Source: Halopenitus persicus
GTDB taxonomy: Archaea; Halobacteriota; Halobacteria; Halobacteriales; Haloferacaceae
Assembly (NCBI RefSeq): GCF_900107205.1
Contig: NZ_FNPC01000001.1
Coordinates: 155,213-219,212 of the forward strand
Length of the DNA: 64,000 nt
Reading direction: 5' to 3'
The stretch's first letter is position 1. Each line of letters begins with the position of its first letter. The notes beneath the pieces were generated by a model. The model saw nothing but the letters and a program-made list of their open reading frames with translations, was not told the DNA's origin and did not search any database. Below are positions 9,682-18,285 of this stretch, one piece after another. The translations under genes were made by a program, and so were the position numbers.

Positions 9682-11217
9682 TCACTCCTCGACGGACTCT
9701 TCGTCGTCCGAGTCGTCCGAGTCGTCCGACTCCCCTTCGTCGTCAGTTCCCGCCTCGTCGTCAGTCCCCGCCTCGTCGTCGAACGGCGACCCCGCGATGT
9801 CGGGCTCGTGGCCCTCGAGGCTGACGACGTTCTCGCGGCCGACGCGGAGCTTCGAGACCGTTCCCTCGTCGGTCATCTCGGAGAGCAGGACGCTCACCTT
9901 CGATTTCGACCACTCCGTCCGGTCGACGATCCGGGACTGTTTCACCCGACCCCCGTGTTCCCGGAGGATCCGGACGACCCGGTCCTCGTCGGAGAGCAGC
10001 TCCTCGTCGGGGATCGACGGTGCCGGCGCCGCAGCGCCCGTCTCGCCGGTCGCCGCAGGTCCGTCACGGTGATCGGGCGGCGTTCCGTCGCGATCGGGTC
10101 CCGTGTCCTCGAGCGCCTCGTCCGCGCCGTCACCGTCCCCCGGGACGGCCGAGCCGGCCGCCGTCGCATCGCCGTCCGGCCCGCTTCCCCTCGTCGAGCT
10201 GCGGGCTGTCACTTCGTCGGCTCCGTCTCCGTCGCCGTGCGTCTCGCCGGCGGCGGTTCCACCGTCACCGGGCCCAGCCGACGTCCCGGCACTCCCGGCG
10301 CCGAGACGACGCCACGCGACGACGCCGGCGAGCAGCACCACCGCGCCGAGGACCACGAACGGGAGCGGGCCGTCGTCGGCGGCGTCCGTTTCCCCGGCGC
10401 CGTTCGTCGGTCCGGTCGGCGTGACGGTCCCCGAACCGGTTCCGAACTGCTCCGTTTCGGTCGCGGAGCCCGTTCCGCCCGAGGCGTTCGTTCCGTTCGC
10501 TTCGGTCGCGTTCGCCGGCCCGAAGACCGCCCACGGTCGCCGGTCGGTGAACTGGCGTTCGCCCTCCCAGGTGACAGACGCGCTGTCGGCCAACGAGTCA
10601 GGGTTCGACCGCGTTCCCGGCGGCTCGACCGACCGGAAGGTGAGCGACTCGCCGGGCCGGAACACGAGCTCCTGGCCGGGGCCGACGTAGAAGCCGCCCT
10701 CGAAGACGTCCCCGACGGTGACGGTCCCGTCCGCGACCACGCCGAACCCGCGCCAGGTGAACCGCAGCTCGACGACGCCGATGTCGTTGCCGATCGTCGA
10801 CCGGACGAACGCGTCGCGGGCGAAGCCGTCCGCGGCCATCTCCCGACCGGTCGCGTTCTCGCCGGCCGCGACGAGCGCGCCCGCGTCAGTACGGAACCCC
10901 CGATAGAGGTCGGTCTCCTCCTCGCGGAATCGCGCCGCGAACTCCTCGAAGCTGTCCCGTTCGTCCGCCGACTCGAGCACGCGCTCGTAGCGCAGCGTCC
11001 AGACGCCGCGTCCGTCGCGGTGGACCGTTATCTCGAACACGCTTCGGTCGAAGCCGCCCGACTCCGCCTGCGGCTCGTAGGGGATCGGTCCGATAGCCTC
11101 GAGATCGGCGCTCCCGACGGCTCCCGGCCCTGCGGCGGCGGGAGCGACGGCTCCCGCAAGCCCCGCGAGGAGCACGACGAGACAGCAGCCGATCCTGACC
11201 GATGTCGATCCCCGCAT
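9682..11217 (-). CDS. Membrane-anchored protein with secreted N-domain and cytoplasmic winged-helix domain
   Basis: 511 residues from the ATG at 11217 (MRGSTSVRIGCCL). A signal peptide (about 1-32) is followed by an extracellular domain of roughly 230 residues, then a Thr/Gly-rich stretch, one membrane helix (PLPFVVLGAVVLLAGVVAWRRLG), a long acidic linker and a C-terminal winged helix (SDEDRVVRILREHGGRVKQSRIV..SKSKVSVLLSEM). This layout matches haloarchaeal DUF7345/DUF7343-type proteins, thought to be transmembrane regulators. A box in GAGTAAAAGC about 27 nt upstream selects this start over the longer frame to 11289. The ligand and target promoters are unknown. Confidence 0.82.
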   Translation of the reverse strand: MRGSTSVRIGCCLVVLLAGLAGAVAPAAAGPGAVGSADLEAIGPIPYEPQAESGGFDRSVFEITVHRDGRGVWTLRYERVLESADERDSFEEFAARFREEETDLYRGFRTDAGALVAAGENATGREMAADGFARDAFVRSTIGNDIGVVELRFTWRGFGVVADGTVTVGDVFEGGFYVGPGQELVFRPGESLTFRSVEPPGTRSNPDSLADSASVTWEGERQFTDRRPWAVFGPANATEANGTNASGGTGSATETEQFGTGSGTVTPTGPTNGAGETDAADDGPLPFVVLGAVVLLAGVVAWRRLGAGSAGTSAGPGDGGTAAGETHGDGDGADEVTARSSTRGSGPDGDATAAGSAVPGDGDGADEALEDTGPDRDGTPPDHRDGPAATGETGAAAPAPSIPDEELLSDEDRVVRILREHGGRVKQSRIVDRTEWSKSKVSVLLSEMTDEGTVSKLRVGRENVVSLEGHEPDIAGSPFDDEAGTDDEAGTDDEGESDDSDDSDDEESVEE

Positions 11218-11324
11218 CCGTTCGGAAGGGTTCGCCGGCGAGTAAAAGCGCTTGCGTCCCCAGGTCGGTCGGCCGACGTCCGGTCGCATCGTCGTCGGCC
11301 GACGTCCGGTCGAGCCCGGCGACG

Positions 11325-12185
11325 CTATTCGTCGTCGGTCGCGTCGCCGTCGTCGGTCGTATCGCCGTCGTCGCCGGTGGCGTCGTCGGCTTCCTCCTCG
11401 TCGCCGTCCGTCTCCCCGTCAGTAGCCTCCTCGCCGGCCGTCTCGTCATCGTCCGCGGTCTCGGTCCCGTCGACCGGAAGGTCCGGCACGACGTCCGCGA
11501 CGTCCTCGTCCGACAGCATCCGGTAGCCGTCCGCCGCGGTGATGGTCGCGATCGAGAGATCAGCCGCCGTCAGGTCGTCGGCGTACTCGCTCAGCGCCGT
11601 GACCGCGAGTTCGACGCCCTCCTCGACGGTCAGCGAGTCCGACCACTCCGCCTCGAGCGTCGACTGGATCTCGTCGCGACCGTCGCCGATCACGGTCGCC
11701 TTCCACTCGTGGGGCGTTCCCGAGGGGTCGGCGCCGAACAGGCGCGGCTCGCCGTTCTCGATCCCGCCGATGAGCAGCGCGGCCCCGTAGGGGCGCGTGC
11801 CGCCGAGCTGCGTGTTCTCCTGGATGTGGTCGGTGACGTGTTTGGTGAGCGTCTCGATGCCGATCGGCTCGCCGTACCGCAGCTGGTTGACCTGGGTTTG
11901 CCGTCGGGCCAGGTCGATCAGCTTGCGGGCGTCGGCGACGTGGCCGGCGGAGGCCGTCGCGACGTGGTCGTCGAGCTTGTGGAGCTTCTCGATGCTTTCG
12001 GCCTCCATCAGCGGCGAGGAGGTCCGGCTCATCGCCGCCAGGACGACTCCATCGGCGGTTCGGATTCCCACGCTCGGCGCGCCGCGCGAGACCGCCTCGC
12101 GGGCGTACTCGACCTGGTAGATCCGGCCGTCGGGGGAGAACAACGACGTCCCGCGGTCGTACGCCTGCTGGTCGTTACCCCTCAT
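11325..12185 (-). CDS. psmC: Proteasome alpha subunit (PsmC/alpha2-like)
   Basis: 286 residues. Outer-ring subunit of the 20S proteasome. The N-terminal gate and H0 helix YDRGTSLFSPDGRIYQVEYAREAV is diagnostic of alpha subunits; LLIGG and GRDEIQSTLE follow the fold. RGTSLFSPDGRI and RGAPSVGIRT recall Haloferax alpha2 (PsmC) rather than alpha1 (RGITIFSPDGRL), from memory. The last 45 residues are an Asp/Glu/Thr tail rich in EEATDGETDGDEEEADD, typical of haloarchaeal alpha subunits. No beta subunit gene is adjacent. Confidence 0.9.
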   Translation of the reverse strand: MRGNDQQAYDRGTSLFSPDGRIYQVEYAREAVSRGAPSVGIRTADGVVLAAMSRTSSPLMEAESIEKLHKLDDHVATASAGHVADARKLIDLARRQTQVNQLRYGEPIGIETLTKHVTDHIQENTQLGGTRPYGAALLIGGIENGEPRLFGADPSGTPHEWKATVIGDGRDEIQSTLEAEWSDSLTVEEGVELAVTALSEYADDLTAADLSIATITAADGYRMLSDEDVADVVPDLPVDGTETADDDETAGEEATDGETDGDEEEADDATGDDGDTTDDGDATDDE

Positions 12186-12662
12186 CGGTCTCCACCTCGT
12201 CGCCGCACTCCGTCGTCGATCATTACCTCTCGATAGCGTCTCGGCGGGGAAAAACCCTCCTTATTGGGATGCACTGACGCAAACACCAAGCGGACACACT
12301 CGACGCGATCAACGAGGAAACGACGGGTTCGATACGCCGTCTTGGACGAAAGCTACCGCGATATGTTCGCCAAGGTATGACCGTTAGGCGCGGTTTCGGA
12401 GCGCGAAGCTCGAAACACCATTAATAAGAAGCGAACCCAATGGTCCGGTTGGTAGCGATGGGTTCCCGGTATCCAGGACGGGGAGCGGACATCACGGGAT
12501 CCCACAGGTCGGCGGAAAAAATAGTCGGAAAAGATTGATACGACGACGGCGGCAAGAACTCGATACGAATGCTTGGGACCTGCTATCGGATTTCGAACTC
12601 GGTTCGGCACTCGATTCGGCACTCGTAGTACGTGAGGCAGAGACACAGCGGAGGGATGAACT
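12186..12662. other. Intergenic region of lower G+C
   Basis: 477 bp without a supportable gene. It contains an isolated TATA-like CATTAATAAG (12419-12428) not matched to an annotated gene; an ATG at 12458 would give only 26 codons. The sequence from 12340 to 12379 reads VLDESYRDMFAKV then stop, which may be the end of a decayed gene, but the fragment is too short to assign. Confidence 0.4.
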
Positions 12663-13088
12663 GTGAGCAAGGAATGGGAGCCCGAGAACGTGTTCGACGT
12701 GCTCGGAAGCGAGATCGCTCGACAGATCCTTGCGTTAGCCAGCCATCAACCCCTCTCGGCAACCAAACTCGCCGAACACTGTGACGTCTCGGAGCCAACG
12801 ATCTATCGACGGATCCACGCGCTCCAGGAATACGATATGCTGGACGAGCAGATGGAAATCGACGATGACGGCCACCACTACAAGCGGTTCAGAACGAACC
12901 TCGAGGAGGCACGGTTCCGGATTGAGGACGGACAATTCAGCATCGACATCCAGCTCAAGAAGGACTACTCCGACAAGTTCACGGATTTCTGGAACGACCT
13001 CGAAAAGGGTGCAAAGGACGTCTCGAACGATGCAAGCGCGGACTCCCGTCCGGATACGAGTTCATCGTCGGATATCAGTGGTGGATGA
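12663..13088 (+). CDS. ArsR-like helix-turn-helix regulator
   Basis: 141 residues, GTG start. The winged-helix core spans about 8-75: FDVLGSEIARQILALASHQPLSATKLAEHCDVSEPTIYRRIHALQEYDML, with recognition helix SEPTIYRRIHAL. An acidic tail follows. It overlaps the next gene by ATGA, and a third secreted-protein gene follows 94 nt later. Pairs of such HTH genes with a DUF7521-type membrane gene recur in haloarchaea, so this is probably the dedicated regulator of its downstream partners; that is inference. Confidence 0.85.
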   Translation: MSKEWEPENVFDVLGSEIARQILALASHQPLSATKLAEHCDVSEPTIYRRIHALQEYDMLDEQMEIDDDGHHYKRFRTNLEEARFRIEDGQFSIDIQLKKDYSDKFTDFWNDLEKGAKDVSNDASADSRPDTSSSSDISGG

Positions 13089-13393
13089 AGATGGCTGAGC
13101 CGCCGGAGTTCTGGAGTTTTCTCGTCGCCAATTCCCTCTTGTTCATCGCCGGGGGGGCCTTAACGGCGCTCAGCTATCGAGCCTACCTTCGCATCCAGGA
13201 ACGCAGCCTCCGTCTCGCATCGGGAGGCTTCGCGCTCATCACGTTCGGAGGACTCCTCGACATCATCTATCAGCTCGGCATTCGTCGGGATTACCATCTT
13301 GGCGGGCGTGAATCCCTCGCGCTGCAAACGGTTGATAGCCTGCTCATTACTGCGGGACTCGTCGTCATCTTCTATGCCCTGTCCCGATACTGA
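13085..13393 (+). CDS. DUF7521-like small membrane protein
   Basis: 102 residues with three predicted membrane helices: about 12-30 (FLVANSLLFIAGGALTALSY), 43-64 (LASGGFALITFGGLLDIIYQL) and 81-99 (VDSLLITAGLVVIFYAL). Start codon overlaps the stop of the HTH gene (ATGA), implying translational coupling. The family assignment is from memory of the HTH/DUF7521 pairing; no biochemical role is known. Confidence 0.75.
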   Translation: MKMAEPPEFWSFLVANSLLFIAGGALTALSYRAYLRIQERSLRLASGGFALITFGGLLDIIYQLGIRRDYHLGGRESLALQTVDSLLITAGLVVIFYALSRY

Positions 13394-13487
13394 CGGGAGC
13401 CGGCTTTCCGGTTGCTCCCGACAGTTTCGCCAGTTGTAACTCTCCATCCCCTTCCTTATCCGCACGACGTGACCTCACACGCGGACG

Positions 13488-14507
13488 ATGAACGGACGGA
13501 AACTCGCCACTGGTCTCGTCGTCATACTGCTCCTGGTGGGCACAACCCCCACGACCGCCATTGCACAGGGGGCTTCGGATCCGCAGCCGGTACTGCTGGA
13601 CCAAGACACGACCCACATCGCGGACGTCACGGTCGACGGACAACAGTACAGCGTCTACGAACACGAGAACGTCTTCTCCTGGGCCAGCGGCATCGACATC
13701 TATACGAACGGTGGCCGCGTCACCTCGGAGTCAACCGCCGAAACGGTTCTTACGGCACTCGCGAAACGACGGGCGGTCCGAGACCTCGAAGCGGAGAGCG
13801 CCGCTCCACTTCGCACGACGTCACGGAACGTCAGTACGGCCGCATCCAACGTCTCGGCAACGGCCACGGCCGTTAACGAGACGCTCGTGTATCTGGAGCA
13901 AACGAAAACGGTCCGTGAAAACGGAACGACCGTCTATAACGCCTCGGTCGAGGCGGCACCCCGGATCCCCGAATTCAACGAAAGCGCACGCGAACTGCAC
14001 CCGGAACTTCGCTCCTTCGTGAACGCGTCGACCGCATACCGATCGAACGCGACGGATCTCGTCGAACTGCTCGAACGGCGGGAGAACGGAACCGACGTCG
14101 ATCCCCAGCGGCTCTACGCCCAGTACGAAACGACGCTCGAGGCGAAAAACGACGTTTCGGATCATTTCGGATTCGGCGGCGTCAATGAGCAGCTCGCGCA
14201 AACGGCAAACACGAGCGAGGCCATCGCGATGAACGTCTCGTCCGTTCCCGAACGCGGAAACGAAACGGCACGGCACTTCCGGAGCGTCCACAACGAGTCG
14301 GCCGTCGCCGCAAACCAAACGGCGACGCTCGGCCTCGACGCCTTCGATTTCAACGGAGTCCAGAATCGGGCCGACTCGCTCGAAGGGAGATGGATGGAGG
14401 ACTGGAACTCGCGGCAGAATCCCGCATCAACGGTCTATCAGTCGATAGCCGCGATCGTGGTCGGTATTGCCGCCGTGGGTGGATACGTCGTCCGGCGTCG
14501 GCGCTGA
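13488..14507 (+). CDS. Secreted, C-terminally anchored, heavily N-glycosylatable protein
   Basis: 339 residues. Signal peptide (1-26, ending TTAIAQG), a long mainly helical ectodomain, and a C-terminal membrane helix (SIAAIVVGIAAVGGYVV) followed by RRRR, which places the N-terminal part outside the cell. I count 14 N-x-S/T sequons between about residues 113 and 281, an unusual density. It sits third in the HTH/DUF7521 group, 94 nt after the membrane gene. No family recognised. It may be an envelope sensor or adhesin-like stalk; this is a guess from topology. Confidence 0.75.
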   Translation: MNGRKLATGLVVILLLVGTTPTTAIAQGASDPQPVLLDQDTTHIADVTVDGQQYSVYEHENVFSWASGIDIYTNGGRVTSESTAETVLTALAKRRAVRDLEAESAAPLRTTSRNVSTAASNVSATATAVNETLVYLEQTKTVRENGTTVYNASVEAAPRIPEFNESARELHPELRSFVNASTAYRSNATDLVELLERRENGTDVDPQRLYAQYETTLEAKNDVSDHFGFGGVNEQLAQTANTSEAIAMNVSSVPERGNETARHFRSVHNESAVAANQTATLGLDAFDFNGVQNRADSLEGRWMEDWNSRQNPASTVYQSIAAIVVGIAAVGGYVVRRRR

Positions 14508-14631
14508 TCGACATCGCCCATCAATTCGATCGGGAGCGGGACATCCGCAACGGGCGTTGATCGGACCGTCTTTTCGGAGATGCTCCGGCAGTGAATTCGT
14601 CGAGAGAGTCGCGGTCCGCACCGGATCCGGC

Positions 14632-15189
14632 TCACCGGCGGCGATACGTCCGGAACGTGAGCTCGTCACGCTCGTCCCGGTCCGTTTCCGTCCACTCGTC
14701 GGCGTCTCGCTCGGGAAAGCGCGTGTCCCCGGCGTAGGACTCGTGGATCTCCGTGAGAACCAGTTCGTCCGCCAGCGGGAGGAACGCCTCGTAGATCGTC
14801 GCGCCGCCGGCGACGTAGACGGTCCCGACGCCCAGGTCGGCGGCGGCCGCGGCGGCGCGATCGAGCGCTGCTTCGATTCCGTCCGCACCGACGGCGCCGT
14901 CCGGGAGATCGAGGTCCGACCGCGAGAGCACGACGGAGACTCGGTCGGGGAGCGGGCCGCCGAGCTGGGCCGCGATGCTCTCGTAGGTCCGCCGGCCGAG
15001 GATCACGGGGTGGCCCGTCGTCGTCCGTTTGAAGTGCTCGAGGTCCGCCGGATAGTGCCAGGGCATCCCGCCGGAATCGCCGATCACGCCGTTCTCGGCC
15101 ACCGCGGCGATGAGCGAGACCGTGAGATCGTCCGGCACGTCGACGTCGGTTCGATCGGCCGGGACATCGCGGTCGGTTCGGTCCTCCAT
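14632..15189 (-). CDS. folA: Dihydrofolate reductase
   Basis: 185 residues. NADPH-dependent reduction of dihydrofolate. Core from about residue 22: LTVSLIAAVAENGVIGDSGGMPWHYPADLEHFKRTT (Trp and acidic active-site region), GHPVILGRRTYESI and YVAGGATIYEAFLPLADELVLTEI are the classical motifs. A 20-residue acidic N-terminal extension precedes the fold. It lies 7 nt downstream of thyA on the same strand, forming a thyA-folA operon that regenerates the dihydrofolate made by thymidylate synthase. Confidence 0.95.
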   Translation of the reverse strand: MEDRTDRDVPADRTDVDVPDDLTVSLIAAVAENGVIGDSGGMPWHYPADLEHFKRTTTGHPVILGRRTYESIAAQLGGPLPDRVSVVLSRSDLDLPDGAVGADGIEAALDRAAAAAADLGVGTVYVAGGATIYEAFLPLADELVLTEIHESYAGDTRFPERDADEWTETDRDERDELTFRTYRRR

Positions 15190-15196
15190 TCGACGG

Positions 15197-16219
15197 TCAC
15201 TCCGCGACCGCGAACGTGATCCCGTCCGCGGAGTCGTAGTCGTGGAGCTCGATGTCGTCGAAGGTGAGCTCGTCGAGCGGCTTGTCGGCGATCTCGATGC
15301 GGGGTCGCGACCGCGGCTCCCGCGAGAGCTGCTCGAGGAGTCCGGGGACGTGGTCGTATCCCTCCCGGTCGGCGGGCTCGGCGGGCGCCGCCCGCTCGAG
15401 CCACGCCTTGACGTCGCGGTAGTCGGCCGTCGTCTCCACGTCCGCGAGTCGGTCCTGCAGCCGGTCGAGGTTGTCCGCGTACCACGCGCCGCGGTCGCCC
15501 TCCCCGCAGTAGACGTGCGCGTCGACGATGCTGTGGCCGAACTCCCCCACCTCGAAGCCCGTCCGCTGGGCGATCGCGGTGGCCAGAAGCGAGTAGGCGG
15601 CGATGTTGAACGGCACGCCGAGCGCGATGTCGCCGGAGCGCTGGGTGAGATGGAGGTTGAGTCGGCCGCCCTGGACGTTCACGACGAACGTGTAGTGGCA
15701 CGGCGGCAGCGTGGAGACGGCCGCGTTGGCGGGGTGCCAGGCGTTCACGACCATCCGCCGGGAGCGCGGGTTCTCCGCCAGCTGGTCGAGGACGTACTGG
15801 ATCTGGTCGAACGTCCGGCGGCGAGTCCCGTCGGCGTCCTCCTCGACGGTCACCCAGCGGTGGGCGTCCGCGGGCCAGCTCTCGCCCTCCAGACCCCCTT
15901 CGGGAACCGGATACCGTCGCCAGAAACGACCGTAGGCCGTGTCGAGCCGTCCCTCCTCGTCGGCCCACGCGTCCCAGATCGCGGTGTGGTCCCGGAGGTT
16001 CCGGACGTGTTCCTCCCCGGAGAGGTACCACAGCACCTCGTGGATGAGCGAGTTCCACCGGTAGCCGTCGAGCCGCTTCGTGGTCAGCAGGGGGAATCCC
16101 TCGGCCAGGTCGACCGTGTACTGGCCGCTGAAGCTCGCGATCGTGTCCACGCCCGTGCGGTTCGGCTTATAAACGCCCTCCGAGAGGGTCTCGTCGACGA
16201 GATCGAGGTACTGTTGCAT
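15197..16219 (-). CDS. thyA: Thymidylate synthase
   Basis: 340 residues. Methylates dUMP with methylene-tetrahydrofolate. Motifs: YKPNRTGVDTIASFSG near the N-terminus, LPPCHYTFVV with the catalytic Cys, QRSGDIALGVPFNIAAYSLL, and HIVDAHVY-type SIVDAHVYCGEG. There is a larger insertion around ENRDC..EGYDHVPG compared with E. coli. A TATA-like minus-strand TTTTTATAATC at 16338-16348 suggests a leader of roughly 95 nt, unlike most genes here. Downstream folA is co-transcribed. Confidence 0.95.
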   Translation of the reverse strand: MQQYLDLVDETLSEGVYKPNRTGVDTIASFSGQYTVDLAEGFPLLTTKRLDGYRWNSLIHEVLWYLSGEEHVRNLRDHTAIWDAWADEEGRLDTAYGRFWRRYPVPEGGLEGESWPADAHRWVTVEEDADGTRRRTFDQIQYVLDQLAENPRSRRMVVNAWHPANAAVSTLPPCHYTFVVNVQGGRLNLHLTQRSGDIALGVPFNIAAYSLLATAIAQRTGFEVGEFGHSIVDAHVYCGEGDRGAWYADNLDRLQDRLADVETTADYRDVKAWLERAAPAEPADREGYDHVPGLLEQLSREPRSRPRIEIADKPLDELTFDDIELHDYDSADGITFAVAE

Positions 16220-16389
16220 GGTGGATCGAGGTCGGTCCGTCGTCGACCGGCGGCGTGGTCCGGCACGTTCCGGGTGTGTCCGGGCGTGTCCCGTGAGTCC
16301 GACCGGTCGGCGGTCGTCGTTTCCAACAGCGTCGCCGATTATAAAAAGGTCGTCGGGTCGCTGGCCGTCACCGCCTCGACCCGCGAGGC

Positions 16390-17382
16390 TCACTCACCTC
16401 CGCCCGACGCCGCGGTGAAGGCGTCCGTGAGGTCGTCAGCGATCGTCGCGATCGCCCCCTCCGCGGCGTCGAGGTCGTCGGTCAGGCTCAGGAAATCGTG
16501 GATCTGTCCCCCGTAGTGGCGCCGGACGACGGGGACGCCGTCCGCCTCGAGCGCGTCGGCGTACGCGCTCCCCTCGTCACGGAGGGGATCGTATCCCGCG
16601 GTGAGTATCGTCGCGGGCGGGAGCCCGGACAGGTCGTCCGCCTGCAGCGGGAACGCGTACACGTTCCGGTAGTCGACCGGGTCCTCGATGTACGCCTCGT
16701 AGAACAGCCGCATGCTCCCCATCGTGAGCCAGTAGCCGCTGCCGACCGTCTCGTAGCTCTCGAACGTTCGGAGGCGTTCCGCGTTCACGACGGGGTATAA
16801 AAGCACCTGCTGGTCGATGTCCGGGCCGTCCCGGTCGCGGGCCATAAGCGAGACGACCGTCGCGAGGGTGCCGCCCGCCGAATTCCCGACGACCGCGAGC
16901 CGGTCGGGGTCGCCGCCGAAGTCCGCCGCGTTCTCGGCGACCCACTCCGTGGCGGCGTAGCAGTCCGTCACGGCGGCCGGAAACGGGTGTTCGGGCGCCC
17001 GCCGATATCCGACCGAGACGACGATGCATCCCGACTCGTTCGTCACCCGCGTACAGAGGTTGTCGAAGCAGTCGAGATCGCCGAGCACCCAACCGCCGCC
17101 GTGGAAGAACACCACGACCGGGGGCTGCCCCTCGCCGTCGAGCTGCTTCTCGCCGTCGATCTGATCACGGTCGGGATGGTACGTCCGGATGGGGACGTCC
17201 GAATCCGGTCCGGGAATGGCGAAATCCTGGATCCGCCCCACCGGCTCGTTCGACTGGTGGGCGAACAGGTCGCGAAACCGCTCACGGTACGTCGCTACCG
17301 AGAGGGTATGAGATCGAGGAACCGTCTCGTCGCTTCGCTCGTCGAGTACGGCCTTCGCTTGCGGATCCAGGTCGGTTGCCAT
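16390..17382 (-). CDS. Alpha/beta hydrolase, hormone-sensitive-lipase-like esterase
   Basis: 330 residues. The oxyanion-hole motif FFHGGGWVLGD and nucleophile elbow GNSAGGTLA (GxSxG) identify the HSL/acetyl-esterase family; LTAGYDPLRDEG holds the catalytic Asp and GQIHDFLSL the His. No signal peptide, so cytoplasmic. The box CTTATCC about 27 nt upstream fits a leaderless start. Natural ester substrate unknown. Confidence 0.92.
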   Translation of the reverse strand: MATDLDPQAKAVLDERSDETVPRSHTLSVATYRERFRDLFAHQSNEPVGRIQDFAIPGPDSDVPIRTYHPDRDQIDGEKQLDGEGQPPVVVFFHGGGWVLGDLDCFDNLCTRVTNESGCIVVSVGYRRAPEHPFPAAVTDCYAATEWVAENAADFGGDPDRLAVVGNSAGGTLATVVSLMARDRDGPDIDQQVLLYPVVNAERLRTFESYETVGSGYWLTMGSMRLFYEAYIEDPVDYRNVYAFPLQADDLSGLPPATILTAGYDPLRDEGSAYADALEADGVPVVRRHYGGQIHDFLSLTDDLDAAEGAIATIADDLTDAFTAASGGGE

Positions 17383-17523
17383 GGGGAACCGATCGTTCGA
17401 CCGACGGGATAAGCGTTCGTGCGGGAGTTCACGCGGTATCCCACCCTATTTATATGTTCTCGCTGTTTTCATTGCTTTCATCTCTAACACTTATAACTGC
17501 GGATACGATACGTCTACGCAGCG

Positions 17524-17895
17524 ATGTCCATCGATCGGGAAACCTTCGAAAACACGAGTGCCGAGGAACTCGAGGATCTCTCCGTCCCGGACCGGGTTCT
17601 CGGATTTCTCGTTGCGCACACGGATCGGGCGTTCAAGGCGCGCGAGATCGCCTCCCAAACCGGACTCGACGAAGGCGCAGTCAGTACCGCACTCTCGCGG
17701 TTAAAGGACCGCGACCTCGTCGAACACAAGGCGACGTACTGGGCGGCGACTGACGATGCCGATCGACTCGCCGGATACAGTGGGTACGAACGAGCGACGG
17801 CCCTCTTCAACGAACAACTCGGCACGGAGGAGGCGGACGCCTGGCGTGAACACGCACCCAGCGAGCCACATCCGAGTACGGAGGACGGTCAGTGA
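17524..17895 (+). CDS. Winged-helix DNA-binding protein, likely partner of the PemK-like gene
   Basis: 123 residues. SVPDRVLGFLVAHTDRAFKAREIASQTGLDEGAVSTALSRLKDRDLVEHK is a MarR/TrmB-type winged helix at about residues 19-68. The start is set by TTATAAC (17491-17497), 27-33 nt upstream. The stop codon overlaps the GTG start of the PemK-like gene, the usual regulator/antitoxin-first layout of toxin-antitoxin operons. Base composition is lower in G+C than neighbours. The antitoxin role is inferred from the pairing. Confidence 0.8.
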   Translation: MSIDRETFENTSAEELEDLSVPDRVLGFLVAHTDRAFKAREIASQTGLDEGAVSTALSRLKDRDLVEHKATYWAATDDADRLAGYSGYERATALFNEQLGTEEADAWREHAPSEPHPSTEDGQ

Positions 17896-18248
17896 CCGAC
17901 GAACGGGCTGCTCCGATCTTCGAGCGTGGCGACGTCGTATACGGCGACGATCCGTTCAAGCGCGATGTAGATGCCCGACCGTGGCTCGTTTGTTCGAACC
18001 ACGAGGGACGTCCGTTCCACGGCGACCAGTACATCGCGCTGACTCTCACGTCGAGGTCGTGGCTGGATGGCTTGATCGACATCCCGGAGGAAAGCTGGCT
18101 TCGTGGTGGAACGCCGGCTGAGAGCCGGATCGTCCCGTGGGGCGTCCAATCGATCGACCACGAGGACATCGATTTCTGGCAGGGCCGTCTTGACGGCGAT
18201 CTCGTCGACGAAGCGATTTCCGGACTCGTCGAGGAGCTACGGTCGTAG
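17892..18248 (+). CDS. PemK/MazF-like protein (candidate endoribonuclease toxin)
   Basis: 118 residues, GTG start overlapping the previous stop (GTGA). The N-terminus FERGDVVYGDDPFKRDVDARPWLVCSNHEG matches the first strand and substrate loop of the PemK/MazF SH3-like fold (GDVV..dP.....RP.lVvsn), and YIALTLTSRSW fits the next core strands. Members cleave mRNA. The catalytic Arg of the RP motif is present. The domain is more divergent than bacterial MazF, so activity is not assured. Confidence 0.75.
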   Translation: MTDERAAPIFERGDVVYGDDPFKRDVDARPWLVCSNHEGRPFHGDQYIALTLTSRSWLDGLIDIPEESWLRGGTPAESRIVPWGVQSIDHEDIDFWQGRLDGDLVDEAISGLVEELRS

Positions 18249-18285
18249 CACAAACCTTCAGGGACATCGGGTCCGTGCCCGACGT

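Noticed and set aside
12419-12537. Small gene after the CATTAATAAG box
   Set aside because: Only 26 codons, with no conserved features visible; spacing to the ATG is longer than usual for leaderless genes.
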